From assembly GCA_021234155.1 (NCBI GenBank), contig JAJEKV010000054.1, forward strand, positions 1,242,001 through 1,306,000: 64,000 bases of DNA. The letters run 5' to 3'. Every line of letters begins with the position of its first letter. The stretch's first letter is position 1. This document shows, one piece after another, positions 1 to 11,090 of the stretch. Source of the DNA: Isoetes taiwanensis. Its lineage: Eukaryota > Streptophyta > Lycopodiopsida > Isoetales > Isoetaceae. A program made the position numbers and the translations under genes. The notes under the pieces are model-generated. The model did not search any database. It was given only the letters and a program-made list of their open reading frames with translations, and had not been told where the DNA came from.

Positions 1-1518
1 CTCTGGAGACTTGACAAGCTGAAAACGACATTGACTGGTGCATTGACTCATGGTCATGGGAATGGATCTTATGGAAACTTTGCCCTGGACTTATGGCAGA
101 TGACTCCAACTTCCATGTAGGTTCTTTGAATAGCATCTTGAAGAGATTAGAGATGGGGCACGCAGTATGCGGGGAGGCCACACAGCCGATTACTGAATCA
201 TCTGTTCCAAAATGGGTCTCCTCATTCGCGAGACACAACGGCCTTGGAGTCAAAGTTGTCACTATCCAATACCAAATACACCTTTAATTTGCCACGAGCA
301 CGGGGACCATCATTGAAGCCTCTGCCCAAGATACTTTATTTGCGGTTTGGACAACGATCCGACGAGAACAAGAATAGGTATGTCTTCTCCTATCTTTCTT
401 ACCTAGTATATCTTGGTGTGTTTGAAGAGATTGAGCTAGGGTTCATGATGCCCGGTCACACACATGATGATATCGATGCCTTGTTTGGTAACTTCTCTAC
501 ATCTTTAAAGAAGGCAGAGGTGCTCACAATGCCAGAACTACTGTATGAATTCCACAAATGCAACTTGAATACACCCGTCCCCTATGTTGTTGACAAAGTT
601 CCGGATTGGAAGGGTTTTATAGAAGGCTACATACCAGATGGGGATGATAGATTGACAGGTCATACCACCCCTCTAACTTTCAGATTCGCTATGAATGGTG
701 ATTGGCGATCATGTATTACAAAACTAGACCCACTTACCTGGATTGGTTGCCTGCTGGTGGAATAAAAATGTGGAAAGAAAAAGAGGACGGGAAGCCCATG
801 ATGCCAGTTGGATATCCTAAGCTGCTTCCTCCCAAGAAATCGGTGAAGGACCTTGGCCTGCTGCGAAACAGTATCCACAAGCATATATTGCATTGGGTTG
901 CTTGTTCAACGTCTAACAAAGGTGCTCCAGAAACTGCCAACTACTCGGCACAGTTCACGGCCACGATTGAATATTGGATGAAACTCTTGCAAGAACTCGG
1001 GAACATCAGCGTGGACGGCGAAGGCACTTATAATGACTTCGCCATGTACTAGGCAAGCACAAGCTCCACCTCATGTAGTCAGTAGTGGTAGAGCCAATTG
1101 CTACTATCACTCCTCCTTATGTCGGCCCCTGGAAGGACAAACCACGTCTTGAATTCAACCCATACAAAGATTTGAAGAAAGGTATGTTTATTATGGCACA
1201 TACGATGATGTCTTTGTGCCCAACTTGGGTGGGCCTAGCTACTGAGGACCCACAAATGGATGATAAGAAGGAGAACTTTGAGACTATTCTCGTGACTTGG
1301 TGGGAGCCAATCCCAGATGAGGAACCAAGTCTACCCAAATTAATTATGCCAATTGTTGGAAGAAGAGATGGAGGCCAACGACTGCAAGTGACCGCATAGA
1401 AGTGGAGACTATCGACTACGCTTGGGAGCCATCAAACAAGAAGAAGATACCTAATACTATTAAGATACCCGTGCATGCTGCTGAGGCATATGCAGCACTC
1501 GCAGGGGATGTCAACTAG
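1..1518 (+). pseudogene. DUF7869-like mobile-element protein, C-terminal part, frameshifted
   Basis: Coding-like sequence runs in from the left window edge to a TAG at 1516-1518 but changes frame several times (near 245, 700, 1052 and 1400). It carries the hallmarks I associate with the DUF7869 family, an RNase H-like domain found in dispersed multicopy plant and animal genes: an ENKNRYVF block near 370, a GHTHDDIDALF block near 450, and a C-terminal stretch rich in Trp, Pro and Lys. In relatives the first block reads D-N-x-x-x-E-N-K-N. Here the Asp position appears as Gly (FGQRSDENKN), so a probable acidic active-site residue is lost. The family is usually called uncharacterised; a transposase-like role is inference. 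Related relics lie at 33160-34104 and 53838-57000. The 5' end is outside the window, and no introns are apparent. Confidence 0.55.
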
Positions 1519-2435
1519 TGTATGAAAATGAGTCATTCATCCAAGTCTACTAAAAAATGGTCCATAAATTCAGGTATTGTCCATAATTAATGAAATTGTG
1601 CTTCATTTAGATGGTAGTAAAGATTCTTTTCGGTTAGTGGATTTATGTGAATTTGAAGGGATTCATTGGTAATTGGTAAGAAAATACAGATAAGAAGCAT
1701 GGCAGTGGCAGTTTGATGAGATGGTTTGGTTATTGCTCGGGTTCTGCTAAGCTTGAGCGGATTTATCAAGTGCTGATGCTTGACTATTTGGTACTGCTAT
1801 GCCAAGAAGCTCCTGTCTATTAAGCACTCGGTTCTTGCTCAGGTACTACTATGCCTGGGCGAATCTTTCAAGTACTGATGCTTGATTGATTCTGGTACTA
1901 CTATGCCAGAACATCACGTCTTTTACAAATACTGCTATGCTTGGATCAGGCATGCTCTAACATAATTTGTATGAGTGAGAGCTTATTCAGGCTGCTTTGG
2001 ATCCATTCCATTTTGCTACTGCTATACGGATACACAGGTTTTTCTTGCATTTTCTCAGTATTTCAGGAAAATTTATATGTTTCTACTATTCGGCTTGAAA
2101 CTTTAGGGGGCCTGAATGGCTTATCTTATGTATCATCTTTACATCATCTGGTTACTAGGTGGGAAGTCTATATATAGAGCATTTAAGATATATTTGCAGC
2201 TTGAGGAAAATCGGTTTTTGTCTCCTGTAGTATTCTACTAGCTAGGAAGATGTTGATTCTGATCCTGTAGTACTAGTTAGTTGGAAGAAGATGTTGAGGA
2301 AAACATATGAGTACTAAAGCTTCAAGTATTACATTCGATCCATAAGGGATCCTTTGTACTTCAAGGTTATTTGATCCTTATGGGATCTCTCTGATGTAAT
2401 TTTTCCTATCTGAATATAAATTTTATCTTTCCTTC
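1519..2435 (+). other. Noncoding tail with GGTACTACTATGCC-like repeats
   Basis: No coding potential seen. A short motif related to GGTACTACTATGCC recurs at about 1790, 1840, 1893 and 1930, interspersed with CTTGATT/CTTGACT. The stretch ends at a poly(A) tract, so it reads like the 3' untranslated part of a retroposed transcript or of a LINE on the plus strand. Which of the two cannot be decided here. Confidence 0.4.
2337..2387 (+). repeat. Stem-loop just upstream of a poly(A) tract
   Basis: The 2337-2351 arm (GATCCATAAGGGATC) pairs with the 2373-2387 arm (GATCCTTATGGGATC) with one bulge, leaving a loop of about 20 nt. It lies 49 bp before the poly(A). A 3'-terminal hairpin is a common feature of LINE RNAs; function here is inference. 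Confidence 0.5.
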
Positions 2436-2454
2436 AAAAAAAAAAAAAAAAAAA
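2436..2454 (+). repeat. Poly(A) tract of 19 A
   Basis: Nineteen uninterrupted A follow CTGAATATAAATTTTATC. It marks the 3' end of a retroposed sequence on the plus strand (LINE or processed copy). Confidence 0.7.
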
Positions 2455-3298
2455 TCATCTTTTTAACCCGACTTTGCGACTCGGCTCTTCTTTCTCGATC
2501 TACTTTGCAGCTCCTTTTTGTTGTCTTGACGTCATGATAGCCTCCTCTAGCTTTTCAAAACTTTGTTTTATCTGTTCTTTTCGCCGCTATTAGACATAGT
2601 CTTGCCTGAGCTTCATTTCCAAAATAGTCTGATTTAGGTGCATCATTCCCAAAATAGTTTGATCTAGATGCAGATGCCAGCTTTAATTTGAAGTAATTAC
2701 CTATTCAAATCGAATTGTCAACAGATTCATTATCGGAATAGCCTTTAATCGGTGGTTTTGATGATTTTTAAACCCAATGTCAGAGTTTCCTGCAAATTGC
2801 ATCTCAAATTCCCATTTTTTCCACTCCTGCAGTATTTGACAATTCATTTGACATTGATAAGAGAACACGTGGAAGCTATAGAATAAATGTGTTTATCCAT
2901 ATGCTTTTCGGATAACCATTTTGCATAAATATATTGGCAACTACTATAAAGGTTAGAATTCTGCAAGCTCAGACATAGTCAGTTCACTTTTTGCATGTCC
3001 ATAACTAAGACCCTTTCGACTTAATACAAAATCTCTTTTGCTGAGAGTTGGGTAAAAAAACTATTTGCGGCGGTCGCGATAAATTTCTTGTAATGATAAT
3101 TATAAAATGATAATAATAGGGGCACTTTTTATAAATACCCCCAAAATATTGGGGTATTTTTATAAATTTACCTTGATTTTATTACAACACAACAATGGTG
3201 TTATTACAATACAATAATGATGGAACCGAAGCCCTTGCCATACAGAATGGCCATGCTATATGCCTGGAAATGAAACGCTCAACTTGAGACGAAAATCA
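2455..3298. other. AT-rich stretch, nothing recognised
   Basis: No open frame, splice-supported exon or repeat structure that I can support. It includes short AT-rich runs such as 3100-3190 (ATAATAATAGG, CCCCAAAATATTGGGG). Confidence 0.5.
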
Positions 3299-4020
3299 CT
3301 AGAGGCAAACAACTGTGTGAACTGGTTTGTGCAAAGCCATTCTTATCCGTTCAGATGTTGCAGGAGTATCTAGAACAAACCATCTTTGGTGCCCACTATC
3401 CTTTCTGGCGGCTGCTATTGCATCCCTGATTGCAAAAATAGTTGATGCTGCCAAAAACAATGGAGGCTCTCTCACAGCTTTGGATGAATGAATGGCCTTA
3501 TTATTAGGTGCATCCTGCACATCAAAATGAAAACAATGTTAATCACTGGCAAGTTATCAGAACAAACTATTCACAACTATACCATGAAACATGCATCTCA
3601 GATCTTTTGTAGGCCAACTCTTACAATGCCTATCTATAATCAAATCGTCTTATGCCATTCACATTAGTAAGGGGTACACATTTTTTAATCTTCCTTAGGC
3701 TATGATTAAGGCATCTGGATAATATTCTATATCAAAACTAGGCAATATAAATACTTAAACCAAAGCACTGCTGGCAATTTGTAACTAATAATATTCTTAA
3801 AAAATTCAGAATAACATGATTATTCAAAATCACCAGCCACCATTGAATTCAGAATTCTAGTTCTAAAAGCACCACCTATACCATTAAAAGTCAGACGCGA
3901 AAGTCCACAGGTATGTCATTGACGGTTGGAAGTTTATAGGTTCCTAGTCCTTGTGTAAATAGATGTCCATGCTTCACCCATGGATGGACAACATCACCCC
4001 ATTTTACTTCCTCCAAGTCC
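3299..4020 (-). pseudogene. XDH: Xanthine dehydrogenase C-terminal fragment
   Basis: Two exon remnants match the molybdenum-domain C-terminus of xanthine dehydrogenase, a cytosolic purine-catabolism enzyme oxidising hypoxanthine and xanthine to urate. The upstream piece (about 3882-4020) contains LEEVKWGD, GTYKLPTVNDIPVDFRV and then a TGA where the family has Ser, followed by a GT donor at 3881. The second piece starts after a TGTGCAG acceptor at 3514 and contains NNKAIHSSKAV, EPPLFLAA, IRDAIAAAR and ATSERIRMA. The catalytic Glu of the GEPP loop is kept but its Gly is Arg. An extra base near 3331 shifts the last dozen residues out of frame. Everything upstream of KWGD (FAD, FeS and most Mo domains) is absent nearby. 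The stop codon and frameshift make this a relic, not a gene. Confidence 0.8.
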
Positions 4021-5070
4021 ACTCTTTGGTTGCCGCATCGTTGCATCAAGGCTTCATATAAAGCAGCTGGTTCAACTAAGGTACTAAAAAGATGAAGCTT
4101 TGCTGGGACATCTTGAAAATCCACTTGGAAACATTTCCTTTCAAGTATTTCAAGCGAGAGCCCTATATATGCTACATCTTTCATATTAAAAGATAGAACA
4201 ATTGCTGTTTAAAATCAAAGACCACCTCCTCTAGCCTTTATTTTACCTAGGTTCAATAGTAAGCTCTCTTTGCACGCAGCTTGAAATAGTCTTCCAAGTA
4301 GTGTCCATGAGATTAGCATATCACATTACAGGTATAGCGTAAGATACAATTATGCCTTCTGGTTTCAGAGTTCTGCGTTGAGCGCTCCCTAATTTATGCC
4401 ATGAGCATAATATGCTGGGTTGTGCTTGTACTGAACAGTTTAATATATTCCTTCTCAACTTAATTTTCACTTTGCACCATGCATTGAAATAGAAAGTTTA
4501 GCAGAATGCAGTAGATAAAATAAGTGAAATAGAAGGTAACTTATTCCACTTTGTCCAGGTAATCTGTGACAATTATCTTTGTCCTCAAGCTTTTCTCCAA
4601 ATCCTCAGCTTCCAGATCCCCTGCGACCTACTCTTCACAAAGAAGGCAAGTACTAAGATGATCTTCTAAAAGATTCCAAATTCAATTAAGAAAAAAAAAA
4701 CGTGTTTAACACAATACAAATAGCCGTAAATAAATGTGAGGATGGGAAGGGCTACCTGGGATGTGAGCATGCTAGCATTTTTTCCCTAGCTAGAAATATT
4801 CACAGGATGCAAAGATTATCTCCAAGTATTGCAGAAATTTAGAAAACAGATGGTCCCTTTTGTAGAATCCATTGATTCAACTGATCGAACTCTGAGGCAG
4901 CAGAATACCCTATAGCCATTTATGCCAAAGAAAGCTCTCTTTGACAGATCGCAGCACAATACCCCTATAGCCATTTATGTCAAAGATCTGCAAAACAAAT
5001 TTGGGACAAAGGAATGAAAATCATGAAAAAGCATTTCTCAAATACAATTCAGTAAGCAGCCACCTGGAGT
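4021..5070. other. No recognised gene
   Basis: On the minus strand 3891-4184 is open but its upstream half has no family I recognise. A minus-strand stretch at about 4540-4632, preceded by an AG acceptor, reads as a short Glu/Leu-rich C-terminus (DLEAEDLEKSL, TKIIVTDYLDKVE, stop). It could be a lone last exon; no neighbouring exon was found. Confidence 0.3.
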
Positions 5071-5505
5071 ATGGTCATAACAGGAAATCAAGAAAATTAT
5101 AGGGACCTTATTATGGAAGAAGGATGGATATGTGATAGGGAGCTTGATCCTATATATCAATCAATTGAGAAATCTACAACAATTATTGGTCAAGGCAACG
5201 ATAATACCATTTGGAATTATTGTAGAGCCAACATTTTATGGGTGATATGGAAGAATTACTCTAACAAATTCCATGACCAGGGAGATACTCCAATTAATGT
5301 TAGGATTGTCGATGTGTGGTCTCACATGTGAAGGTGTAGCAATGCATGAAAATCTGACAAAAAGAAATCAAGAGAAAGCTAATAAATAGGCTGAAACATA
5401 GTCTCCAACACTTTGCTCATTAAATGGAGAGGTGATCACTTGGAAATGGAGTCCTCCCGAGTGGTTGTTTACTTAATAAACTTGATTCAGTTCTTTTGAG
5501 ACTTG
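5071..5505 (+). pseudogene. LINE (L1-type) ORF2 C-terminal remnant, left part
   Basis: The frame includes NTIWNYCRANILWVIWKN and NKFHDQGDTP, which resemble the ILW-x-IWK-x-RN-x-x-F block after the reverse transcriptase of plant L1 elements. After stops come ITWKWSPPEW, similar to the WxPPPxxW lead-in of L1 RNase H domains. The stretch is broken by stops and frame changes, then interrupted by the LTR element at 5511; a similar reading resumes at 7455. I judge it a decayed plus-strand LINE tail. The match is by eye only. Confidence 0.45.
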
Positions 5506-5510
5506 GGACT

Positions 5511-6053
5511 TGTAATCCAACAGAAAGAAAAGATCAAAGCAGAAGCAGCTTGCAAAATATATGCAATGGATTGCATCCCATTCTACTAGCAAGAAAATCA
5601 AGCAAAATTCTGAAGTTGAATAATCACATACAAATCACATGCTCCTAAATCAGGAGGTTCATCCTCATCATTTTCATTTATTTCTTCCATGGAAGATGCA
5701 CTCTACAACAGATAATCTCCTTCCAAGAGCAAGAGTGAAAGAGAGAGAGAGAATGAGGAGACGTGCCCCTCCTCTTAAACTTACACAACAAATCTTGACC
5801 ATTCATCTTCAAGCAATCTTCACCATTAGATCTTCAATAACCAACATGCCCTTTGAGATCATACCACTTCATCAAATATTCAACCATTAAAAGGGACTTT
5901 TATACACCTTCAAGTCCAATTACAAGTGCCCATCCCAAAATATCCAATACATACAGTATCTTCTCCAACTTCAGCAGATTAATCGTCAAACATACATCAA
6001 ATATGATAATTTGGTGCAAAACATCAAAATGTGAACAGATAAACCACATTACA
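5511..6053 (-). repeat. LTR copy 1 (3' LTR in element orientation)
   Basis: Begins TGTAATCCAACAG and ends CCACATTACA. It differs from the other LTR by roughly fifteen substitutions and a few small indels, including a GA-microsatellite length change near 5740, so the insertion is not recent. Confidence 0.88.
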
Positions 6054-6912
6054 TTATTCCCCCCCAAGAGTATTCATCGTCCCGATGAATTCTTCAAAAT
6101 TAAATCTTCAAGACCTTCGACTCGTAAAGGTCATAAAGATAGCATTGCAACTTAATAAAATCCATTATCCAAATATATATATTCAGTTCTTCAAAAGCAT
6201 CCTAGAAGTCTTCCAAGAAAAATAAAAATTAAAAACTCTAAAACCATTGCCTCAGTCAGCGATTCTATGGCTTCATATAAATGTAATCACTTCAAGGGTG
6301 GCAAGTCCCATCCAGGTCAGTGGTGCCCTCGCTCTTCTGCCTTGGTATGGCGCTCCATCCCCTCTCCACAACATGAGAAAAGATAAAATAGAAAACTTGT
6401 ACGACTTCCACAAATGCCTTCAAATATTGAATAACTTAAATATTAGACTTCCATAAATTGCAAAAGCAAAATACAGACCATTGTGCCTTGATCTTCATAC
6501 TTGACTTAAACGTTCAACATAATACTTGAACTTCAATATCTTGAGAGAACACGGTCTTCCAACAATAGATAATGGCTTCAACATCATTTGGTCTTCAAAG
6601 ATTTTGTGGATTGAATAACTTCTGGAGGAATAAATATATGGGATATCCATCTCTTGCATAAAGCCTTATCTTCAATTTCATAATGGGATAACATCTTCAA
6701 AAATATTATGTTCCATGTGATGCTAGGATTTGGTCTTCAAAAAGCTATCTTTATGTTGCATCCCTTGTTTGATTTTGAAAGAAGCAATACTCATTATAAG
6801 TATTTTGAACTTCTGCAAGATATTTCCAGCATTGGTGATTTCATGGTAAAGGCTGTTTTCTTGAATATAATGCTAATAGAATGCTGCTTCTCCCAGCAAA
6901 CACACCACTTTA

Positions 6913-7454
6913 TGTAATCCAATAGAAAGAAAAGATCAAAGCAGAAGCAGCTTGCAAAATATATGCAATGGATTGCATTCCATTCTACAAGCAAGAAATC
7001 AAGCAAAATTCTGAAGTTGAATAATCACATACAAATCACATGCTCCTAAATCAGGAGGTTCATCCTCATCATTTTCATTTATTTCTTCCATGGAAGATGC
7101 ACTCTACAACAGATAATCTCCTTCCAAGAGCAAGAGTGAAAGAGAGAGAGAGAGAATGAGGAGACATGCCCCTTCTCTTAAACTTACACAACAAATCTAC
7201 CATTCATCTTCAAGCAATCTTCACCATTAGATCTTCAATAACCAACATGCCCTTTGAGATCATACCACTTCATCAAATATTCAACCATTAAAAGGGACTT
7301 TTATACACCTTCAAGTCCAATTACAAGTGCCCATCCCAAAATATCCAATACATACAGTATCTTCTCCAATTTCAATGGATAAATCATCAAACATACATAA
7401 AATATGATAATTTGGTGCAAAACATCAAAATGTGAACAGATAAACCACATTACA
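6913..7454 (-). repeat. LTR copy 2 (5' LTR in element orientation)
   Basis: Begins TGTAATCCAATAG and ends CCACATTACA, followed by the GGACT duplication. Near-identical partner of 5511-6053. Confidence 0.88.
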
Positions 7455-7459
7455 GGACT

Positions 7460-7693
7460 GATGTTTTAGCAGAAGATATAGTTGCAAAAGGAAACCTCAA
7501 CCTGCACAATGTGGATAATGTGGGATTATTCCTCAGTTTGTGTCAGGAAAGCCAAGTAAATGAAATGGATAAAATGTCTATCTGTGTCCTTTCTAGAATT
7601 GAAATAGTTTTCCACATGCTTCAAATTATGTCGAGCAAGAATCTTAGCTGGAGAGCGACACAAGCCCTTTATTCTACTGCAAGATGATCAGAT
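7460..7693 (+). pseudogene. LINE (L1-type) RNase H remnant, right part
   Basis: Removing the LTR element and one GGACT copy restores one frame across the insertion (LLRLGTDVLAED). It continues open to a TGA at about 7693. The middle contains VNEMDKMSICVLSRIEI and SSKNLSWRATQALYS, which recall the NNEAE / LALxxGLxx / DSxxV layout of L1 RNase H domains, although key acidic residues are not clearly kept. The rest of a LINE tail would lie in 7.7-8.2 kb but nothing there is recognisable. Confidence 0.4.
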
Positions 7694-8540
7694 AAGCCCG
7701 CAGTGGATGCTTGACTCGGCGTGAACCTTAACCAAGTTCGAATGCAGACCATAAGATCGGACATGACAAAAATATGCCATATAATGCTGGAGTCAGATTT
7801 ATAATATTTAAGGGAGTTGAAAAGGCTGGAAACTGAGTTTTCAGAAGGATTTTAGGGAACTTACAGGCATCGCTGAATAAAGGGGAAAAAGTATGATCGG
7901 GAGTTCAATAGTAGAATATAGCAGCTTGCAAAAGCTACAAACAGTAGATTCTCAGGCCCATTTCCATCACATAGTGCATAGCTGGAGAGGGCATCAAACC
8001 GACATATCTGCATGAGAATAGATCTCAGAATGAAAATATTTCAAAGGGAAAATACCAAAGAAAGGAAGGGAATATGTCTTATCTGCCATCGCCTTAGCTG
8101 CAATTCAGTCCTGGGCGATCACATACAATACATGCATTCAGTTTTTCTTTCAACCTTGGATCTGTGCACTGGTTCAAAGAAGTTGATCGCAAAGATCGCA
8201 AATCATGTTGAACCTTGAATTAATCTTTGCTGCAATCACCCGTCTCTATCGCTCTCAATCCTACCACGATCTTGGAATCCAGAGGAAAATGCATGCCATG
8301 CCCTTGGACCACTACAAGTAAGAAGTTGAGGAAAGAAGCCTCTCTGGTTAGCCGGTTTCGAGAGTGGCTGTTCAGCAACAGAAGCCACTGCCAGTTTACA
8401 GCCAATAATGGGTTTGGAGCAGTTATTGGTATATTTCGAGCATATATTGGTATATATATGGAATATGCCACAAACCCACATGAACGAGGGTTTGCCCTCT
8501 TAGGAGCAACCCAAAAATGATGATGATTAATATCCTTCTT
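7694..8540. other. No recognised gene
   Basis: Frames are open on both strands across 8220-8520, but neither gives a recognisable protein or splice context. Possibly LINE 3' noncoding sequence plus a chimeric junction with the minus-strand LINE starting near 8541. Confidence 0.35.
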
Positions 8541-8729
8541 CTAGATAATTGTTAAACCTCCACTAGCCCCACATGTCCAAATAGAGGAGGATCCAGGATA
8601 GATCCAGTTCCCCAAGTTACCACACTGGAGAAGGATGATATCAGCATTATAATGCTTAATCTGAGCTATGGCTCGTCTCCTTTTTAAAGGGCCCTTAATT
8701 CCCCTTACATTCCAAGTGAGGATCTTCAT
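8541..8729 (-). pseudogene. LINE ORF2 endonuclease N-terminus, internally deleted
   Basis: The ATG at 8729 opens with KILTWNVRG and RRRAIAQIKHYNADIILLQ, diagnostic of the L1 AP-like endonuclease. The next residues in intact copies (ET-K with the catalytic Glu) are missing, replaced by unrelated GNLGNWIYPGSSSIW before GASGGLTII and a TAG. Not functional. Confidence 0.75.
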
Positions 8730-9298
8730 AAGAACAAGGAAAACTAAGAAGGGAAACGATGAAGAAGCTATTTTCTGGCTCTTCTAAAGTTCTTTTTATT
8801 TTTTTTGCTTCTAGTATTTTCAGCAGGAGTTTTATCAAAGCCAGAGAGATTGAGACCTTTATCAACGTTATTCTTTTTAGTTTTATTTTTTGAATTTTTA
8901 TGTTCTACTTTAGTCTCAATAGGAGGGTTTTCCATTAGATACTCTTCCTTATCCCAGTTTTCCTTATCACTCCCAAAGCCCTCACTATCACTTGAATCAG
9001 AGAAATCCTCAGGATTAAATTAGAACATTCTATTAATATTAGAGTTAATCATGGAAGAAACATTAACTTGCCTGGAGTCATCTCCACCTTGAAGATCCCT
9101 TGTAGTGAGTTGTTTTCTGATGAAGGCAAGTTTGCTAGCTGTATGATTCGAGTATCTATATCTCTTGCTCTATTTTCTGGAGTCTCAGCCACATAATCAA
9201 TATCTTGTACTTTAGTCGATAAGTTCCTGCGCATATGCACTATCCTGTTGTATTTGCAAGGCCTGATTTGCCTTGATATGAGAGTAAGAAACACCTTC

Positions 9299-10289
9299 CT
9301 ACAGAGAGGCCATCTGATCTGCAACCTTATCTGAGATCTTGGGAGAGTTTATGGAACATTCTATCATAGGAGAATCCAGATCAATCAATGAAGGCAAGGA
9401 GATAGTGGTCAAATTGGAAGGAACATCTGGCCGAGTTGTTTTGGTTGGAGGGATTGAGGGAGGAATTAGACAACAAGGTGTGCTCATATCTAAACTAAAA
9501 TTCTGCTCATCATTAAGATTTGACAATACCTGATATGAGTTAGAGCATTGTACATGTTGTTGAGCATCTGTTGCTTCATGTTCCTCAATAGGTAGATAAC
9601 CTTTCTCACCAATAGCAGAATCCTTAGGATCTTCAGGAACTGAGATTCTATGGTTTAGCTGACTATCTTTTGTTGCATACAGATCTGAGTTTGGAATGCT
9701 CTGCATAGAAGATTCTTTCATGTTCTTGGCTTGAGACTTTTTAATCACTGGTTGCTTTGTTTTGTCTTGAATTTTTACATTTAATGATCCACTCTTACTG
9801 TTGTTCTTGATAGGGAAATCCATCAGAGTGTAGGAGCATTGACCTTTATCCTTATGTTTAGCCTCCTTGATTATTTTATTCAGAGTTAAACTTAAATTTT
9901 CTGTAGCAGAAACTGATTTTTCTAGCTCTTTACCCTTAACAAGAAGTTTGGGCTCACCAATTGTAGTGGAGCCTTTATTATTCAAGAAGTAGTAACTGCC
10001 CTGATCATCCACCAATCCCTCGCCCATTTTTGTTCTCTAGCTGCCCTTTGCTTTTGAATTCTCTTGAAACTTCCATTGACTCTAGTCCACTTAAATTTGT
10101 CCCCTTCTGGTAGTTTAAAAATTGATCTTCATTTTTAACAATCATCTCCCCGTTAATACTCAAATGTTTTTCTTTATTGTGTACCAGATCCAATTGTTTT
10201 TTTAAGAGAATCAGTTCTGCAGGAACTATGTCTAAAATCTGACCCTCTGAAGAAGTTTTATTCCCTGAGTAAACAACTGCAGCATCCAT
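9299..10289 (-). pseudogene. LINE ORF1 C-terminal portion
   Basis: Two frames (10005-10289 and 9299-10027) overlap by 23 bp in different phases and together give about 330 residues of hydrophilic, Ser/Asn/Lys-rich sequence, the usual linker and C-terminus of plant L1 ORF1 proteins. A frameshift near 10010-10027 separates them. There is no CCHC knuckle in the parts I can read. Part of the LINE at 8541-10860. Confidence 0.6.
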
Positions 10290-10934
10290 AGTTTGATCTA
10301 CACTCAGAATACCAGAAGTGTCTATGAAGATATTTTTGACATTGAGAAGGCAATCCAGACTATATAAGAGTTAATGAAGAATCTAAACCAAAGGCATCTT
10401 TGAAAGGGATGGATAGGGGTATATCTTTAGACAGATCAAGTTGCACAAAAGATCTAGGAGGCCTGGAAGGAGAGTATTCGGTAGAAATATAAGTATCAAT
10501 AGAATTAAAAAGGATCTTGAAGCATTCTTCATCCCAATATATAGGATTTAACCCAAATAAAGATGTAGAGGCAATGAAAAGGTTGTTTATTTGCTCACTA
10601 TCCAGTTTGGAATGCCACTTAAGGAAGGTAAGCTGGGAGGTCTCAAATTTCAGAGGTCTAATTCAGAAAGAAATTGGCAGATCTCAGATTTCCACATTCA
10701 AGCATAGTATGTGGGAAATTAAGCCAGTATACAGAATGGATAATAATTGTTGTGCAAATTAAGGAGAAAAGCCCAAAGTTTATCCAATTTTATGCCACAT
10801 TTTTGAACCTTGACAATAATTGCAGACTGCAGAGCAGCGATGGTGATGGCGGGCAGTGATGCAGCGATGGTTTTGTAAATGAAGCTCTGTAGCGATGGGG
10901 TTTTGTGAGACAAAATAGGATGGGGCTTTCTTCT

Positions 10935-11090
10935 CTTTCTTCTGCATCAGCTTTCTTCTGTGTTATCCTCTTCTGCATCGGCTTTCTTCTGCATCGGCTT
11001 TCTTCTGCATCGGCTTTCTTCTATGCTATCCTTTTCTACATTGGCATTCTTCTCGCTTTCTTTTGCATCAGCTTTCTTCTGTGCTATCGT
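10935..11090 (+). repeat. Tandem 16-bp repeat, CTTTCTTCTGCATCGG type
   Basis: About eight imperfect copies of a 16-bp unit (consensus CTTTCTTCTGCATCGG) run through this stretch, purest at 10966-11020. On the minus strand it reads as Lys/Ala/Asp/Glu-rich low-complexity peptide. It sits just beyond the 5' side of the minus-strand LINE and could be its 5' UTR, or independent satellite. Confidence 0.6.

Larger units (their letters stand above)
5511..7454 (-). mobile_element. Non-autonomous LTR retrotransposon, chromovirus-like 3' end
   Basis: Two direct repeats of about 542 bp flank an internal region of only 859 bp. Each repeat begins TGTAATCC and ends CATTACA, and the whole is flanked by the 5-bp duplication GGACT (5506-5510 and 7455-7459), so boundaries are certain. 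Orientation is minus: read that way, sequence next to the LTR at 5511-6053 is GGGACGATGAATACTC followed by a TTGGGGGGGAA polypurine tract, the pattern seen at the 3' end of plant Ty3/gypsy chromoviruses. The internal region has no gag, protease, RT or integrase and is rich in CTTCA/TGAAG runs. The primer site next to the other LTR is not an obvious initiator-Met match. It must have been mobilised in trans, as a TRIM-like or internally deleted copy. Confidence 0.85.
8541..10860 (-). mobile_element. L1-type LINE remnant: ORF1 and start of ORF2
   Basis: Read on the minus strand, 10860-10290 gives a frameshifted gag-like ORF1 N-terminus of DUF4283 style (FWDEECFKILFNSI, LDLSKDIPLSIPFKDAFG). From 10289 to about 9299 come two overlapping, Ser/Lys-rich frames ending in the NSYQVLSNLNDEQNF block that typically closes L1 ORF1. 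ORF2 then starts at 8729 with MKILTWNVRGIKGPLKRR and NADIILLQ, the canonical first beta strand of the apurinic-type endonuclease. After LLQ the sequence jumps to a GASGGLTII block and hits a stop, so the catalytic ETK region is deleted. No reverse transcriptase follows. Retaining the 5' half while losing the 3' half is unusual for LINE insertion and points to later deletion or rearrangement. Confidence 0.75.
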
